The notes under the pieces were generated by a model. The model did not search any database. It saw only the letters and a program-made list of their open reading frames with translations, and was not told the origin of the DNA. DNA of 8,409 bases from assembly GCA_003168315.1 (NCBI GenBank), contig PMSP01000033.1:1-8409 (forward strand). The letters run 5' to 3'. The position numbers were made by a program, and so were the translations under genes. The stretch's first letter is position 1; the number at the start of each line of letters is the position of its first letter. Source of the stretch: Opitutaceae bacterium. GTDB lineage: Bacteria; Verrucomicrobiota; Verrucomicrobiia; Opitutales; Opitutaceae. Positions 6,912 through 8,409 of the stretch are shown one piece after another.

Positions 6912-8409
6912 TGGAATTCGACGTCGTCATAGCCGGGGGCGGGTTTGCCGGGGCCTACTGCGCCCGGGCGCTCGGCCGCGCCTTCAAGAAACCCGAGGGC
7001 GAGCGGCGCGTCGCGCTTGTGGCCGAGCGCAATGTCCTTGTCTTCCAGCCGATGCTCGCCGAGGTCGCGGGCTCCTCGCTCGCCCCCCTCGACGTGGTCA
7101 ACCCGCTGCGGCAGTTCTGCGCCGGGGTCAACGTGCTGCAGGGGACGATCCAGAAGATAGACTGGGCGTCCAGGAGCATGATCATTGACGGGGGTAGGTA
7201 CACGCGCGACCACAAGGTCGGCTTCAAGCACCTCGTCATCGCGCTCGGCAGCGTGACAAACCTGAACTCCATACCGGGCATGCCCGAGTACGGATGGCCG
7301 ATGAAGAACGTCTCGGACGCCCTTCGGCTGAGGGCCGTGCTCATCAACCGCCTCGAGGAGGCGAACCTGGCCGAGGAGGAGCCAGTGCGCGCGCGGCTCC
7401 TGACCTTCATTGTGGTTGGCGGCGGCTACACGGGCGTCGAGACCGCGGGACAGATGCTGGACTTCCTGCGCCAGGCCCACCGGGGCTACGCCAACCTGAG
7501 GCGCGCCAAGATCCGCGTGGTCCTCGTTCACGGCCAGGACGAGCTTCTCGGCGAGATCGGGCCCGAGCTGGGGGCCTACGCCCGCATGGTGCTCCAGAAG
7601 CGGGGGGTCGAGGTCAGGCTCAAGACCCGCGTCACCGCGGTCACCGCAAGCCGCGTCACCCTGGACGATGGAACGGTGATCGAGGCCAACTCGGTGGTGA
7701 CGACGATCGGCAACGCGCCGAACCCCGTCGTCATGGACCTCTGCAAGCAGCTGGGCGTCGAGGCCGACAAGGGCCGCGTGCCCACGGACGCCACGATGCG
7801 GGTGGCGGGAATCGAGACGCTGTGGGCGGCGGGGGACGGCGCAGCCGTCCCGTGGAGCGACCGCGGCAACGCCAAGGTCTCGCCCCAGACCGCGCAGTTC
7901 GCCTTCCGCCAGGGAATGCTGCTGGGCAGGAACATCTTCGCGGTCCTGAGCGGCGCCAAGCCGCGGCCCTTCAAATACCGGTACATGGGCCAGCTGGCCA
8001 CGATCGGCGAGAGGGCGGCGGTGGCCGAGATCTTCGGCATGCACTTCAAGGGGTTCTTCGCTTGGTGGATGTGGCGGACGATCTACCTCGCGAAGCTTCC
8101 CGGAACGATGCGCAAGCTGCGCGTCATGATCGACTGGACCTTCGACCTCATATTTCCGCGCGACATCAGCCAGATACTCCCGCCTCCCGAGGATGCCGTC
8201 CGGGCGATCCACCTGGAAAAGGACGAGACGCTCTTCACCCAGGGGACGCCGTCCAGGGCCTTCTTCTACATCAGGCAGGGCTCGCTCGTCCTCTCGACGA
8301 AGGGCCTGCCGGACCGGACGATCGCGGCGGGCAGCGTGATCGACCAGGATGAGCTCGACACGTCGAACCTCTGGGAGGCGACGGGGACCGCCGCCGAGCC
8401 GAGCGACCT
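6911..8409 (+). CDS. Type II NADH dehydrogenase-like FAD oxidoreductase fused to a cyclic-nucleotide-binding-like domain (3' end outside window)
   Basis: The frame is open for 499 codons with no stop, so the gene continues past the right edge. The family (NDH-2) passes electrons from NAD(P)H to quinone at the membrane without pumping protons. Visible motifs are the FAD-binding GGGFAG at 9-14, the second dinucleotide site GGGYTG at 170-175 followed by Glu177, AAGD at 306-309 which contacts FAD, and AQFAFRQ at 328-334, like the quinone-site AQxAxQ of NDH-2. A hydrophobic, tryptophan-rich amphipathic segment at about 377-415 fits the usual membrane-attachment region. After a PPPE linker near residue 428 the sequence changes to HLEKDETLFTQG / FFYIRQGSLVLS, which reads as the start of a CRP/cNMP-type beta-roll; its phosphate-binding cassette would lie outside the window. 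Acidic Glu177 suggests NADH preference. The gene follows the PLP enzyme closely, probably in one transcript. Other membership in the pyridine nucleotide-disulfide reductase superfamily is possible. Confidence 0.92.
   Translation, partial: MEFDVVIAGGGFAGAYCARALGRAFKKPEGERRVALVAERNVLVFQPMLAEVAGSSLAPLDVVNPLRQFCAGVNVLQGTIQKIDWASRSMIIDGGRYTRDHKVGFKHLVIALGSVTNLNSIPGMPEYGWPMKNVSDALRLRAVLINRLEEANLAEEEPVRARLLTFIVVGGGYTGVETAGQMLDFLRQAHRGYANLRRAKIRVVLVHGQDELLGEIGPELGAYARMVLQKRGVEVRLKTRVTAVTASRVTLDDGTVIEANSVVTTIGNAPNPVVMDLCKQLGVEADKGRVPTDATMRVAGIETLWAAGDGAAVPWSDRGNAKVSPQTAQFAFRQGMLLGRNIFAVLSGAKPRPFKYRYMGQLATIGERAAVAEIFGMHFKGFFAWWMWRTIYLAKLPGTMRKLRVMIDWTFDLIFPRDISQILPPPEDAVRAIHLEKDETLFTQGTPSRAFFYIRQGSLVLSTKGLPDRTIAAGSVIDQDELDTSNLWEATGTAAEPSD

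Noticed and set aside
6833..8212. Minus-strand open frame of 459 codons and plus-strand frame 7294-8352 over the flavoprotein
   Set aside because: Both are alternative frames of the flavoprotein gene at 6911, whose frame shows two GxGxxG sites, AAGD and the quinone-site motif in the right order.

Overview
The window is a GC-rich bacterial segment holding four protein-coding genes and one AT-richer intergenic pocket. The best clue to the host is the large secreted protein at 1564-5841. Its make-up (S53 protease, Ig-like domains, NHL propeller, and a paired C-terminal domain with RLINVSTRA / VLIRGIGP / GLVEVYE signatures) is a style I associate with extracellular proteins of Verrucomicrobiota, especially Opitutae-like lineages. 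That placement is from memory of domain style and is tentative. No rRNA, tRNA, CRISPR array, transposase or integrase is visible.

Layout. Bases 1-102 are the unassigned tail of whatever lies to the left. Bases 103-1290 (minus strand) encode a class II Fic AMP-transferase-type protein with a C-terminal winged-helix-like tail. The divergent intergenic region follows; its most striking content is an exact 21-bp direct repeat at 1293-1313 and 1383-1403, and each copy is itself two TTGCCGAT boxes 12 bp apart. Bases 1564-5841 (plus) encode a 1425-residue secreted S53 (sedolisin/kumamolisin-type) protease with long C-terminal appendages, including six NHL blades. A strong hairpin sits across its stop codon.

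Bases 5935-6885 (plus) encode a single-domain PLP fold-type II serine/threonine dehydratase or serine racemase. After 25 bp comes 6911-8409 (plus), a type II NADH dehydrogenase-like flavoprotein that runs off the right edge and continues into a cyclic-nucleotide-binding-like domain. The last two genes probably share a transcript; a small hairpin covers the second gene's ribosome binding site and could couple their translation.

The genes do not form one obvious pathway. The most interesting items are the candidate autoregulatory operator pair at the Fic gene, the protease-propeller architecture, the near-identical paired C-terminal domain and the flavoprotein-cNMP fusion. I see no convincing multi-gene novel defence or metabolic system; the Fic gene with its repeat operators is the nearest to a self-contained regulatory unit.
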